A DNA stretch of 64,000 nt. Source: Streptomyces sp. NRRL B-1140. Lineage in GTDB: Bacteria > Actinomycetota > Actinomycetes > Streptomycetales > Streptomycetaceae. Positions 1 through 7,579 of this stretch are shown here, piece by piece. A model generated the notes under the pieces. It did not search any database. It worked only from the letters and a program-made list of their open reading frames with translations, and was not told where the DNA came from. Made by a program: the position numbers and the translations under genes. Position 1 is the stretch's first letter. Each line of letters starts with the position of its first letter. The stretch lies in contig NZ_LGEA01000100.1 of the NCBI RefSeq assembly GCF_001280065.1, positions 44,302 to 108,301 on the forward strand, given 5' to 3'.

Positions 1-58
1 CACGGTCTGACACGACCCCGCGCTCGCCTCGCGCCGCCCACACAGAAGAGGCAGCACC

Positions 59-2848
59 CTGACTACGTTCCGAGAGCTCGGAATCCTCCCCGAGACCGCC
101 GAAGCCCTTGAGGCCGTCGGCATCACCACTCCCTTCCCCATCCAGGAGATGACGCTCCCCGTGGCCCTGTCGGGCACGGACGTCATCGGCCAGGCCAAGA
201 CCGGCACCGGCAAGACGCTGGGCTTCGGCCTCCCGCTCCTCGAGCGCGTCACCGTCCCCGCCGACGTCGAGGCCGGACGCGCCGCGCCCGAAGCCCTCAC
301 CGAGGCCCCGCAGGCGCTCGTCGTGGTCCCCACGCGCGAGCTGTGTCAGCAGGTCACCAACGACCTGCTGACCGCGGGCAAGGTGCGCAACGTCCGCGTC
401 CTCGCCATCTACGGCGGCCGGGCCTACGAGCCGCAGGTCGAGGCCCTGAAGAAGGGCGTCGACGTGGTCGTCGGCACCCCGGGCCGGCTGCTCGACCTCG
501 CCGGTCAGAAGAAGCTCAACCTGAAGCACGTCAAGTGCCTGGTCCTCGACGAGGCCGACGAGATGCTCGACCTGGGCTTCCTGCCCGACGTCGAGAAGAT
601 CATCAACATGCTGCCGGTGCGGCGCCAGACGATGCTGTTCTCGGCCACCATGCCGGGCGCGGTCATCGGCCTCGCCCGCCGCTACATGTCGCAGCCCACG
701 CACATCCGCGCCACGACGCCGGACGACGCGGGCGCGACGGTCGCGAACACCAAGCAGTACATCTACCGCGCGCACAACATGGACAAGCCCGAGATGGTCG
801 CGCGCATCCTCCAGGCCGAAGGCCGCGGTCTCGCCATGGTCTTCTGCCGCACCAAGCGCACCGCGGCCGACCTCGCCGACCAGCTGAAGCAGCGCGGCTT
901 CGCCTCCGGCGCGGTCCACGGCGACCTCGGCCAGGGCGCCCGTGAGCAGGCGCTGCGCGCGTTCCGCAACGGCAAGGTGGACGTGCTCGTCTGCACCGAC
1001 GTCGCCGCCCGCGGCATCGACGTCGAAGGCGTCACGCACGTCATCAACTACCAGTCGCCGGAAGAGGAGAAGACGTACCTGCACCGCATCGGCCGGACGG
1101 GCCGCGCGGGTGCGAAGGGTACGGCGATCACGCTGGTCGACTGGGACGACATCCCGCGCTGGCAGCTGATCAACAAGGCGCTGGAGCTCGACTTCAACGA
1201 CCCGCCGGAGACGTACTCCACCTCTCCGCACCTCTTCTCCGACCTCGGCATCCCCGAGGGCACGAAGGGCATCCTGCCGCGCTCGGAGCGCACGCGCGCC
1301 GGGCTGGACGCGGAGGAGCTCGAGGACCTGGGCGAGCCGGGCGGCCGCGGGCCGCGCGGGCGCGGCGGCCGGGGTGGCCGGGGCGAGCGGGAGGAGTCCC
1401 GTTCGGCCGACCGTGAGGGCTCGTCGCGTACGCCGCGTCGCCGCCGTCGTACCCGCGGCGGAGCCGCGGTGGACGGGGCTCCCGCGTCCACCGGCACCAC
1501 CGCGCCGGGCACGACGGCCGCCGACGACGCCGCCGAGGCGGACGCCGTGACGGCTCCGCGCACTCCGCGCCGCCGTCGCCGCACCCGCGGCGGGGCCCAG
1601 TCCCAGCCGGCTCCGGCCGCGGCGGTCGAGTCCGCCGCGTCCGAGCAGGCGGAGAGCGCCGTCGCGACGGCGGAGGGCACGGCCACGGAGGCCTCCGAGA
1701 CGGCCGCGAAGCCGCGACGGCGCCGTACGCGCCGTTCGGAGACGACTGTGGCGGAGACCGAGGCCGCGCTGACGCCGTCGGCCGCGGAGTCGGCGGTCGT
1801 CGCCGAGACTCCGGCCGCGGACACCGCACAGGCCGAGACCGCTGCCAAGCCGCGCCGTCGCACCCGCAAGGCCACGACGGCGTCCGCGGCCGAGTCGGCG
1901 CTCGACACGGCCGCCGGGACCGCCGAGCCCGCGTCGGAGCCGGCGGAGACCAAGCCGCGCCGCACCCGCAAGGCGGCCACGAAGGCCGAAGCGAGCGTCG
2001 ACACGGCCGAAGGGACCACCGAGTCCGCCCCGGAACCGGCCGCGACCAAGCCGCGCCGCACCCGCAAGACGGCCACGGCGGCGCCGGGCGCGGAGGACGC
2101 CGTCGAGGCGGCCGAGGCCAAGCCCAGGCGTACGCGCAAGGCGGCGGCTGCGGCCGAGACCGCCGTCGACACGGCGGAGGCCGCCGAGGCCAAGCCGCGC
2201 CGCCGCACCCGCAAGACCGCCGAGAGCGCGGCCACGGCCACGGCCGAGTCTGCCGAGGGCGCGGAGACCAAGCCGCGCCGCACCCGCAAGGCCGCCGCTC
2301 CGGCGGAGGAAGCCGTCGACACGGCCGAGGGCGCGGAGGCCAAGCCGCGCCGCCGGACCCGTAAGGCCGCCGAACCGGCCCCGGCCGTAGCGGGGATCCC
2401 GGCCCAGGCGGCCCAGGAGCCGGAGGCCGCCGAGGCCAAGCCGCGCCGCACGCGCAAGACCGCCGCTGCCGTCGCGGAGGCGGAGACGGAGACCGCCGAG
2501 GCGAAGCCGCGCCGGACGCGCAAGACGGCTGCCGCAGCCCCCGAGGCGGAGACCGCCGAGGTCAAGCCGCGCCGGACCCGGAAGACGGCAGCGGCGGCCG
2601 AGGCCGCCGTCGACACGGCCGAGGGCACGGAGGCCAAGCCGCGCCGCCGCACCCGCAAGGCCGCCGAACCGGCCGAGATCCCCGCGCAGGCGGATCAGGA
2701 GCCGGAGGCCGCCGCGGCCAAGCCGCGCCGCACGCGCAAGACGGCAGCAGCGGCCCCGGCTGCCGCTGCCGAGGACGCGACGGAGCCGAAGCCCAGGGCG
2801 CGCCGCACCCGCAAGGCCACCGCCGCCGCGGAACCCACGGAGGGCTGA
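59..2848 (+). CDS. DEAD-box ATP-dependent RNA helicase with long basic repeat tail
   Basis: ATP-dependent RNA unwinding or remodelling enzyme of the cytoplasm, acting on ribosome assembly or mRNA. The first ~375 residues carry the whole core: Q motif (TPFPIQE, near residue 28), Walker A AKTGTGKT, PTREL, DEAD, SAT, and HRIGRTGRAG at the end of RecA domain 2. From about residue 430 the protein becomes a ~500-residue tail of repeated KPRR(R)TRK units separated by Ala/Glu/Thr stretches, likely an RNA- or ribosome-binding arm. Start: an in-frame TGA lies at 8-10 and no ATG, GTG or TTG occurs before the ATG at 149, which would cut off the Q motif. CTG at 59, behind the purine-rich AGAAGAGG, gives the expected family N-terminus (MTTFRELG), so I call a CTG start and 929 residues. 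Family is certain; the start is inferred. Confidence 0.9.
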   Translation: MTTFRELGILPETAEALEAVGITTPFPIQEMTLPVALSGTDVIGQAKTGTGKTLGFGLPLLERVTVPADVEAGRAAPEALTEAPQALVVVPTRELCQQVTNDLLTAGKVRNVRVLAIYGGRAYEPQVEALKKGVDVVVGTPGRLLDLAGQKKLNLKHVKCLVLDEADEMLDLGFLPDVEKIINMLPVRRQTMLFSATMPGAVIGLARRYMSQPTHIRATTPDDAGATVANTKQYIYRAHNMDKPEMVARILQAEGRGLAMVFCRTKRTAADLADQLKQRGFASGAVHGDLGQGAREQALRAFRNGKVDVLVCTDVAARGIDVEGVTHVINYQSPEEEKTYLHRIGRTGRAGAKGTAITLVDWDDIPRWQLINKALELDFNDPPETYSTSPHLFSDLGIPEGTKGILPRSERTRAGLDAEELEDLGEPGGRGPRGRGGRGGRGEREESRSADREGSSRTPRRRRRTRGGAAVDGAPASTGTTAPGTTAADDAAEADAVTAPRTPRRRRRTRGGAQSQPAPAAAVESAASEQAESAVATAEGTATEASETAAKPRRRRTRRSETTVAETEAALTPSAAESAVVAETPAADTAQAETAAKPRRRTRKATTASAAESALDTAAGTAEPASEPAETKPRRTRKAATKAEASVDTAEGTTESAPEPAATKPRRTRKTATAAPGAEDAVEAAEAKPRRTRKAAAAAETAVDTAEAAEAKPRRRTRKTAESAATATAESAEGAETKPRRTRKAAAPAEEAVDTAEGAEAKPRRRTRKAAEPAPAVAGIPAQAAQEPEAAEAKPRRTRKTAAAVAEAETETAEAKPRRTRKTAAAAPEAETAEVKPRRTRKTAAAAEAAVDTAEGTEAKPRRRTRKAAEPAEIPAQADQEPEAAAAKPRRTRKTAAAAPAAAAEDATEPKPRARRTRKATAAAEPTEG

Positions 2849-2864
2849 CCCGCTCCTCCCAGAC

Positions 2865-2895
2865 GGCCCGGCTCCCGAACAGGGAGCCGGGCCGT
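2865..2895 (+). terminator. Rho-independent-like terminator after the helicase gene
   Basis: A perfect 13-bp inverted repeat (CGGCCCGGCTCCC / GGGAGCCGGGCCG) with a 5-nt loop sits 17 bases after the helicase stop codon. There is no U-tract, as is usual in Streptomyces. Confidence 0.8.
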
Positions 2896-3120
2896 CGGCG
2901 TTCGGCCAGGCGACACGTCCGGCCCATGCCCGAAGCCACCGCCACCCCCCGCCCCGCGAAGACCTGACACACCTCTCCATGACGGCCGTGCGCCCGGCCC
3001 TCGCGGCACGGTTCCCCGAGGTCATGTCGGCCACCCCCGGCCGGACCCGGCAGACAACCGGGCCGTCGGCGTTCGACCTGGTGGCGCGTCCGGCCCCGCC
3101 CCCGAAGCCACCGCCACCCG
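2891..3120. repeat. imperfect 58-59-nt direct duplication in an intergenic gap
   Basis: The segment at 2891-2948 recurs at 3062-3120 (both begin GGCCGTCGGCGTTCG and end GAAGCCACCGCCACCC) with about 85 percent identity by eye and one small indel, at a period of 171 bases. It fills the otherwise gene-free 334-base gap between the helicase and the alpha/beta hydrolase. The open frame that crosses it looks like a by-product of GC content, and I see no conserved protein in it. Confidence 0.6.
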
Positions 3121-3170
3121 GAGCCCATGACGAGGTGTCGCAGCCGGGTCACACGGCCGGCCGCACCCGC

Positions 3171-3176
3171 TACCCT
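3171..3176 (+). promoter_or_regulatory. -10 element (TACCCT) for a leaderless hydrolase mRNA
   Basis: TACCCT ends 6 nt before the GTG at 3183 and no ribosome binding site is present. This is the geometry of leaderless transcription in Streptomyces, where the transcript starts at or beside the start codon. No clear -35 element is visible. Confidence 0.5.
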
Positions 3177-3182
3177 CGCCCC

Positions 3183-4085
3183 GTGACCAGCCACCACCCC
3201 GCCTTTCCCCCGCCCCCGGGCGCCCGCGCCTACCCCCTGCGCACCTCACGCGGCGAGTTCGCCGTCGTCGACTCCTCGCCGAAGCCGGGTGCACAGGTCA
3301 GGGGAGTCGTCCTGATGCTGCCCGGATTCACCGGGAGCAAGGAGGACTTCAGGCTGCTCCACGAGCCGCTCGCGGAGCGCGGGTACCGGCTCGTCGCCGT
3401 GGACGGGCGGGGGCAGCACGAGTCGGAGGGGCCCCTGGACGACGAGTCGGCCTACGCCCAGCGGGAACTGGCGCGGGACGTGCTCGCACAGGCCGAGGCG
3501 CTGGGCGGCCCCGTGCACCTCGTGGGCCACTCGCTCGGCGGGCAGATCGCCCGTGCGGCCGTGCTGCTCGACCACTCGCCCTTCGTCTCGTTCACCCTGG
3601 TCTCGTCCGGTCCGGCGGAGATCTCCGTCTCCCAGCAGCAGCGCGTGAAGCTGCTGCGGGACGCGCTCGCCGTCATGTCGATGGCGGAGGTGTGGGAGGC
3701 CATCCAGGCGATGGGGCCGCCGGAGGAGGTCGGCGGGCCTGCCCGGGGCCTCGGTGACCAGGACCAGTTGCGCCGCCGCTGGCTGGGCCACAGCCCGGCC
3801 CAACTGCTCGCGACGGGGCGTCAGTTGTGCACCGAGCCGGACCGCGTGGCCGAACTCGCCGCGGTTCCCCTGCCGTTCCACGTGCTGTCGGGGGCGCACG
3901 ACGACACCTGGCCGGTGGCGATCCTCGACGACATGGCCCTTCGGCTGGACGCACACCGCACGGTCATCACGGGAGCCGAGCACTCCCCCAACGCCGACCG
4001 GCCGCTGCCGACGGCCCACGCTCTCGCGGACTTCTGGGACGGCCTCGGACAGGGCGGGTTCCGGGCAGATCCCGGGACGGCCTAG
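3183..4085 (+). CDS. alpha/beta-fold hydrolase
   Basis: Predicted cytoplasmic serine hydrolase of the alpha/beta superfamily, substrate unknown. The oxyanion region LPGFTGSKEDF comes first, the nucleophile elbow GHSLGG gives the catalytic Ser, and SGAHDDTWP and GAEHSPN near the C-terminus supply the acid and His. The 300-residue length suits the family. I chose GTG 3183 because a TACCCT element lies 6 nt upstream and the longer frame back to 2979 runs through the intergenic duplication. The gene converges on the NYN gene: the four bases CTAG at 4082-4085 contain both stop codons. It could be an esterase, lipase or haloperoxidase-like enzyme; the sequence does not decide. Confidence 0.85.
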   Translation: MTSHHPAFPPPPGARAYPLRTSRGEFAVVDSSPKPGAQVRGVVLMLPGFTGSKEDFRLLHEPLAERGYRLVAVDGRGQHESEGPLDDESAYAQRELARDVLAQAEALGGPVHLVGHSLGGQIARAAVLLDHSPFVSFTLVSSGPAEISVSQQQRVKLLRDALAVMSMAEVWEAIQAMGPPEEVGGPARGLGDQDQLRRRWLGHSPAQLLATGRQLCTEPDRVAELAAVPLPFHVLSGAHDDTWPVAILDDMALRLDAHRTVITGAEHSPNADRPLPTAHALADFWDGLGQGGFRADPGTA

Positions 4086-4984
4086 TACTGCGACCGCAGG
4101 TGCTCCCAGAACCCGTCCCGCAGCGCCCGTCGCAGATCCGCCTGGCCGCGCAGCGAGTACTGCAGGAGGCCCTCCGCCTCCACGAGCAGGTCCTGGTCGA
4201 CCGAGCCCGGCAGGTAGGGGTGCCCGGGCAGCAGCTCGACCAGCGCGTCCCGGCCGCGTGCCGCCAGCCACTTCGCCGCGATCTGCGCGCCCACGAACCG
4301 CACGTTCTCGCGGGTGGGCCGCTCCCCCGTCGTCTCCTGGGCGGCGGCCGTGCGGCGGGAGACGTAGGGCTTGAAGAAGTCGAGGTCGAGGGTGCGCTGG
4401 CTGTCGACCTCCCACAGCAGCGGCTCGGCCTGGTTGCGGCCCTCCGGCGCCTCGATGCCCCAGAGGTGGACCCGGGCACCGTACCCCTGGGCCGCCTCGA
4501 CGGCCGAGACCAGGTCCTCGTCGCCGCCGAGCAGGGCCGCGTCGCTGATCGCCCGGTGCCGGGCGAGGGACTCCAGGTCGGAGCGGATGAGCGAGTCGAC
4601 GCCCTTCTGCTGGTTGTTGGCGTTGAGGTTGCCGAGCCGCACCTTGACGTCCGGCAGTTCCGCGATGGTCTGCTGTTCGGCCGTGTGGATGCGGCGCCGG
4701 GCGCCGTCGTACCAGTAGACCCGCAGCAGCCTGCTGTCCGCGAAGATCGTGCGGGCCTTGTCGATGAGCGCGTCGATCAGGCCCTCGGCGTCCACGTCGA
4801 AGGCACGGCGGTCCTCCGTCCCGGCGACGAGGCGGCCGGCGGCGGCGTACAGATACCCGGCATCGACGAAGATCGCGTGGGTCGAGGGCGTCTTCGCCAC
4901 CTCGGCGAGCATGCGCTGGAGCAGCTCGTTGGTGCGGTCGATGCGGGCGCTGAGGGCCGCGAGGTCGTCGTTCATCACCTCCAT
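4082..4984 (-). CDS. NYN/PIN-like domain protein (putative RNase)
   Basis: Probable metal-dependent nuclease of the NYN (PIN-like) fold, expected to act on RNA in the cytoplasm. Acidic residues typical of the fold appear in order: FVDAGYLYAA near residue 40, a KGVDSLIRSDL segment mid-domain, and GGDEDLVSAV further on, followed by a C-terminal region of unknown role. A short N-terminal helix (MNDDLAALSARIDRTNELL) may be a coiled coil. Start options are GTG 4999, ATG 4984 and ATG 4975. I use 4984, but the ribosome binding sites do not separate them; the longest form adds five residues. About 300 residues. It is convergent with the hydrolase and shares its CTAG stop. Function is inferred from the fold only. 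Confidence 0.8.
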   Translation of the reverse strand: MEVMNDDLAALSARIDRTNELLQRMLAEVAKTPSTHAIFVDAGYLYAAAGRLVAGTEDRRAFDVDAEGLIDALIDKARTIFADSRLLRVYWYDGARRRIHTAEQQTIAELPDVKVRLGNLNANNQQKGVDSLIRSDLESLARHRAISDAALLGGDEDLVSAVEAAQGYGARVHLWGIEAPEGRNQAEPLLWEVDSQRTLDLDFFKPYVSRRTAAAQETTGERPTRENVRFVGAQIAAKWLAARGRDALVELLPGHPYLPGSVDQDLLVEAEGLLQYSLRGQADLRRALRDGFWEHLRSQY

Positions 4985-5044
4985 TGTCCCGGCGGTCACG
5001 CTGCGAACACAACCGGTCCCGGTCGGTCCCGTAACAACACTCTT

Positions 5045-5064
5045 ACGACTCAGTAATTAGTCGT
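5045..5064. promoter_or_regulatory. ACGACT-N8-AGTCGT dyad between divergent genes
   Basis: A perfect 6-bp inverted repeat with an 8-nt AT-rich centre lies in an unusually AT-rich pocket between the NYN gene (leftward) and the 50-residue gene (rightward). It is a plausible operator for either promoter, but no known consensus is recognised. Confidence 0.35.
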
Positions 5065-5085
5065 TCGAAAAATTTCCTTAGCGTA

Positions 5086-5113
5086 GGGAATGTTTCACCC
5101 ACGCATCCCCGTT
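5086..5113 (+). promoter_or_regulatory. SigR-like promoter (GGGAAT ... CGTT)
   Basis: GGGAAT at 5086-5091 is followed, after 18 bases, by CGTT at 5110-5113. This matches the GGAAT/GTT signature of the Streptomyces thiol-oxidative-stress sigma factor SigR, with GGAAT and GTT 19 nt apart. A vegetative-like TTGACT-N16-TAGTTC at 5112-5139 overlaps it, so dual control is possible. It would transcribe the 50-residue gene starting at 5175. Confidence 0.5.
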
Positions 5114-5174
5114 GACTCATACGGAACACCGAGTAGTTCTCCTCAGGAGGATGACCAGACGAAGGGAGAAGCCC

Positions 5175-5327
5175 TTGCGCTTCGAAATCATGCGACTCGA
5201 CGACGTCGACGGCACGCCTGTGGACTCGACCGTTGTGGACGCCGCCTCCGTCAACCGCATCGTTCAGCAGGCCGCCGCCATCGGGCAGCGCCTGTGGATC
5301 CGCCCGGCCGAGACCACGGCCTCATAA
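5175..5327 (+). CDS. conserved small protein, 50 aa, unknown function
   Basis: I recall closely similar small proteins in other Streptomyces but know no function. The product begins MRFEIMRLDDVDG, carries a VDAASVNRIVQQAAAIGQRL amphipathic helix, and ends RLWIRPAETTAS; it has no signal peptide or membrane segment. The start is decided by the ribosome binding site: GAAGGGAG lies 6 nt before the TTG at 5175, whereas the upstream ATG at 5151 directly abuts its AGGAGG and is badly placed. A SigR-like promoter upstream and a strong terminator right after the stop make it a single-gene transcription unit. Short, but the conserved start region and context support a real gene. Confidence 0.7.
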   Translation: MRFEIMRLDDVDGTPVDSTVVDAASVNRIVQQAAAIGQRLWIRPAETTAS

Positions 5328-5347
5328 CGCGCGCGGCTCTCCCGCAC

Positions 5348-5389
5348 AGCGGAGCCCCCGCCCGGCATCGGCCGGGCGGGGGCTCCGCT
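5348..5389 (+). terminator. 18-bp stem terminator
   Basis: A perfect 18-bp inverted repeat (AGCGGAGCCCCCGCCCGG and its complement) with a 6-nt loop lies 21 bases after the 50-residue gene and isolates it from the protease-hydrolase gene. Confidence 0.85.
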
Positions 5390-5459
5390 GTTGCGGACAT
5401 CCCTGGTCGGGGGCGTACTGGCTGAGAGGACAGTGCGAACCAGAACAGGACGGTGGGAC

Positions 5460-7565
5460 ATGTCGGTGACGGACCGGGCGCACAGGGAACTGCACCAGCA
5501 GGCCGCCGCCGAGGCGGCGCGGCGCTACGAGGACTCCACCGCGGAGCGCGAGCGGGTCGAGGGCCGGATGGCGGCCGGGGTGCGCTACCCGGACTCCCCC
5601 GACGCACTGGCAGTCCGCGCGGACCGGATCCTCGACCGGGGCGGCCTGTCACCCTCGGCGGTGGTGGCCGACATCCACCGCGAGGCCATGGACCTGCCCG
5701 ACGCCAACGAGCGGATCATCGACCTGTCCAACGAGCTCCAGGCCTGGAGCTTCCTGCCGCGCGGGGTACGGGCCGGGGCCACGGTCGCCCGGATCACCCG
5801 GCGGCGCGACGGCCGCGAGCTGCCGCACGGCACCGGCTTCCTGGTCTCGCCGCGGCTGCTGATGACCAACCACCACGTCCTGCCCGACGAGAGCTTCGCG
5901 CGGACCTGCTTCGCGGAGTTCAACGCCCAGGTCACGGCGGACAACCTGCCCGACACCGTCGTCCGGATGGAGCTCGACCCGCAGACCTTCTTCGCCGCGG
6001 ACCGGCGGCTCGACTTCGCCCTCGTGGCGCTGGCGCCCACCGCGGACGGCCCCGCGCCGGGCGAGGTCTTCGGCTGGAACCGGCTGAGCGTGCAGACCGG
6101 CAAGCTGGTGCTCGGCGAGAAGGTGAACATCATCGGCCACCCCTCGGGGCGGCTGAAGGAGATCGCGCTGCGCGACAACGCGGTGCTGGTCCGCCTCGAC
6201 GACTTCGTGCACTACACGACCGACACCGAACCGGGGAACTCCGGCTCCCCCGTCTTCAACGACCAGTGGGAGGTCGTGGCGCTGCACCACAGCGGCGTCC
6301 CGAAGAAGGACGACCAGGGCCGGGTCCTGCGCAAGGACGGCCGGCCCTGGCAGCAGGGCGACGGCGACGACGCCATCGAGTGGATCGCCAACGAAGGCGT
6401 CCGGATCAGTTCGATCCTCAGGCACCTGGCCGGGCTGGACCTCGGCCCGGGGCGGCGCGCCCTGCTGGCCGAGATGGGCCCGGACGCCGGCCTGGACCAG
6501 ACCTTGACCACGGCATCGGCCCTCTCCGCAGCGGCCCCGGCGGCACCGCCCGAGAGGGCGACCGCGGTACCGGGCGTCACGACCCCGCCGGTCCCCGGCC
6601 GTCCGGCGACGGTCCCCATGACCGAGAGCGAGACCGGGACCGAGCGGCCCAGGGTCGGGCTCCGGGCCCGCAGCAGCGCCTTCGGCGGCAGTCGGCACCT
6701 GGTCTTCCTGCACGGCCGGGACCAGCACGAGAAGTACCCCGACGAACTCCGCCTGTCCTGGACGGCCGGCCTGAACCGCGGTCTCACCCTCGCGTCCATG
6801 CCCACGCTCGACCCGCAGGACGTGTGGTTCCCGTTCTACGGCACGAGACTGCACGACCTCGTGAGCGGCCGGGAGAGCACGGCCGAGCCCATCGGTCTCG
6901 ACCGGGTGAGCGCCGCCGCTGCCGCCGAGGTCTTCGCCGCGGAATCCCCCACGGGCTCCTACGAGCGGCTGCTCCACGAGGCGGCCGCCCGGGCCGGCAT
7001 GCCGCAGAACGGTCCGGCGACCACCGAGGGCTTCGGTGCGGGCCTGGCGGGGGCACTGCACCGGCCGCTGAGCTGGCTCGCCGCCCGGTCGGACCTGGAC
7101 GAGTGGACGATCGCCACGTTCCTGCGGGACGTCGACCTGTACCTCGGCGACAGCGCCGTGCGGCAGGCGGTGCTGGACAGCGTGATGGAGACGATGCCGA
7201 CCAGCGGCGAGCTGGTGCTGGTCACACACAGCCTGGGCACGGTCGTGGGCATGGACCTGCTGACCCGGATCCCCGAGAGCCTGGACCCCGTGCTGCTGGT
7301 CACCGCGGGAAGCCCGCTCGGTCTGGACGGCGTCAACGAACGGCTCCTCACCCGCGGCCCGCACCAGCCGCCCAGGGTGCGCAACTGGGTGAACGTCTGG
7401 TGCCCCACCGACGCGGTGGCCATCGGCTGCCCCCTGGAGGACGAACGGTGGGGAAAGCTCGACCAACTGGCCGTCCCCAACGGCCGCGAGCGTGCGCACA
7501 AGATCGAGGAGTACCTCGGCCACCCCGGCCCCGCCCGGGAGATCCGCAGCGTACTGCCCCAGTAG
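5460..7565 (+). CDS. trypsin-like serine protease fused to an alpha/beta hydrolase
   Basis: Two-enzyme fusion of 701 residues with no visible signal peptide or membrane segment, so probably cytoplasmic. Residues 1-115 are a charged helical region. Residues ~116-310 are a trypsin-2/HtrA-like domain: GTGFLV, TNHHVLP (catalytic His139), LDFALVAL (Asp185) and GNSGSPVF (Ser261). A Pro/Ala-rich linker leads to residues ~405-690, an alpha/beta hydrolase: VFLHGRDQHEKYPDEL strand and oxyanion loop, and THSLGT with Ser591 as the elbow nucleophile, followed by VTAGSPLGLDGV. ATG 5460 is preceded by GGTGGGAC; GTG 5433 is an alternative. The partner enzymes and substrates are unknown. Standalone trypsin-like domains joined to effector enzymes occur in bacterial conflict and signalling proteins, which suggests protease-gated hydrolase activity. 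That is inference. Confidence 0.85.
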   Translation: MSVTDRAHRELHQQAAAEAARRYEDSTAERERVEGRMAAGVRYPDSPDALAVRADRILDRGGLSPSAVVADIHREAMDLPDANERIIDLSNELQAWSFLPRGVRAGATVARITRRRDGRELPHGTGFLVSPRLLMTNHHVLPDESFARTCFAEFNAQVTADNLPDTVVRMELDPQTFFAADRRLDFALVALAPTADGPAPGEVFGWNRLSVQTGKLVLGEKVNIIGHPSGRLKEIALRDNAVLVRLDDFVHYTTDTEPGNSGSPVFNDQWEVVALHHSGVPKKDDQGRVLRKDGRPWQQGDGDDAIEWIANEGVRISSILRHLAGLDLGPGRRALLAEMGPDAGLDQTLTTASALSAAAPAAPPERATAVPGVTTPPVPGRPATVPMTESETGTERPRVGLRARSSAFGGSRHLVFLHGRDQHEKYPDELRLSWTAGLNRGLTLASMPTLDPQDVWFPFYGTRLHDLVSGRESTAEPIGLDRVSAAAAAEVFAAESPTGSYERLLHEAAARAGMPQNGPATTEGFGAGLAGALHRPLSWLAARSDLDEWTIATFLRDVDLYLGDSAVRQAVLDSVMETMPTSGELVLVTHSLGTVVGMDLLTRIPESLDPVLLVTAGSPLGLDGVNERLLTRGPHQPPRVRNWVNVWCPTDAVAIGCPLEDERWGKLDQLAVPNGRERAHKIEEYLGHPGPAREIRSVLPQ

Positions 7566-7579
7566 CCCGGAAGCGGGCC

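Noticed and set aside
1048..2658. Long frame (536 aa) antisense to the helicase tail
   Set aside because: Repetitive Arg/Ala/Val/Ser translation, no family features, wrong third-position base bias; it is the shadow of the helicase repeats.
1430..2840. Possible CRISPR-like array in the helicase tail
   Set aside because: The repeats vary in spacing and sequence, stay in frame and encode KPRRTRK; no cas genes.
2979..3182. Upstream extension of the hydrolase (ATG 2979)
   Set aside because: The extension runs through the intergenic duplication, is low complexity, and GTG 3183 has its own -10 element.
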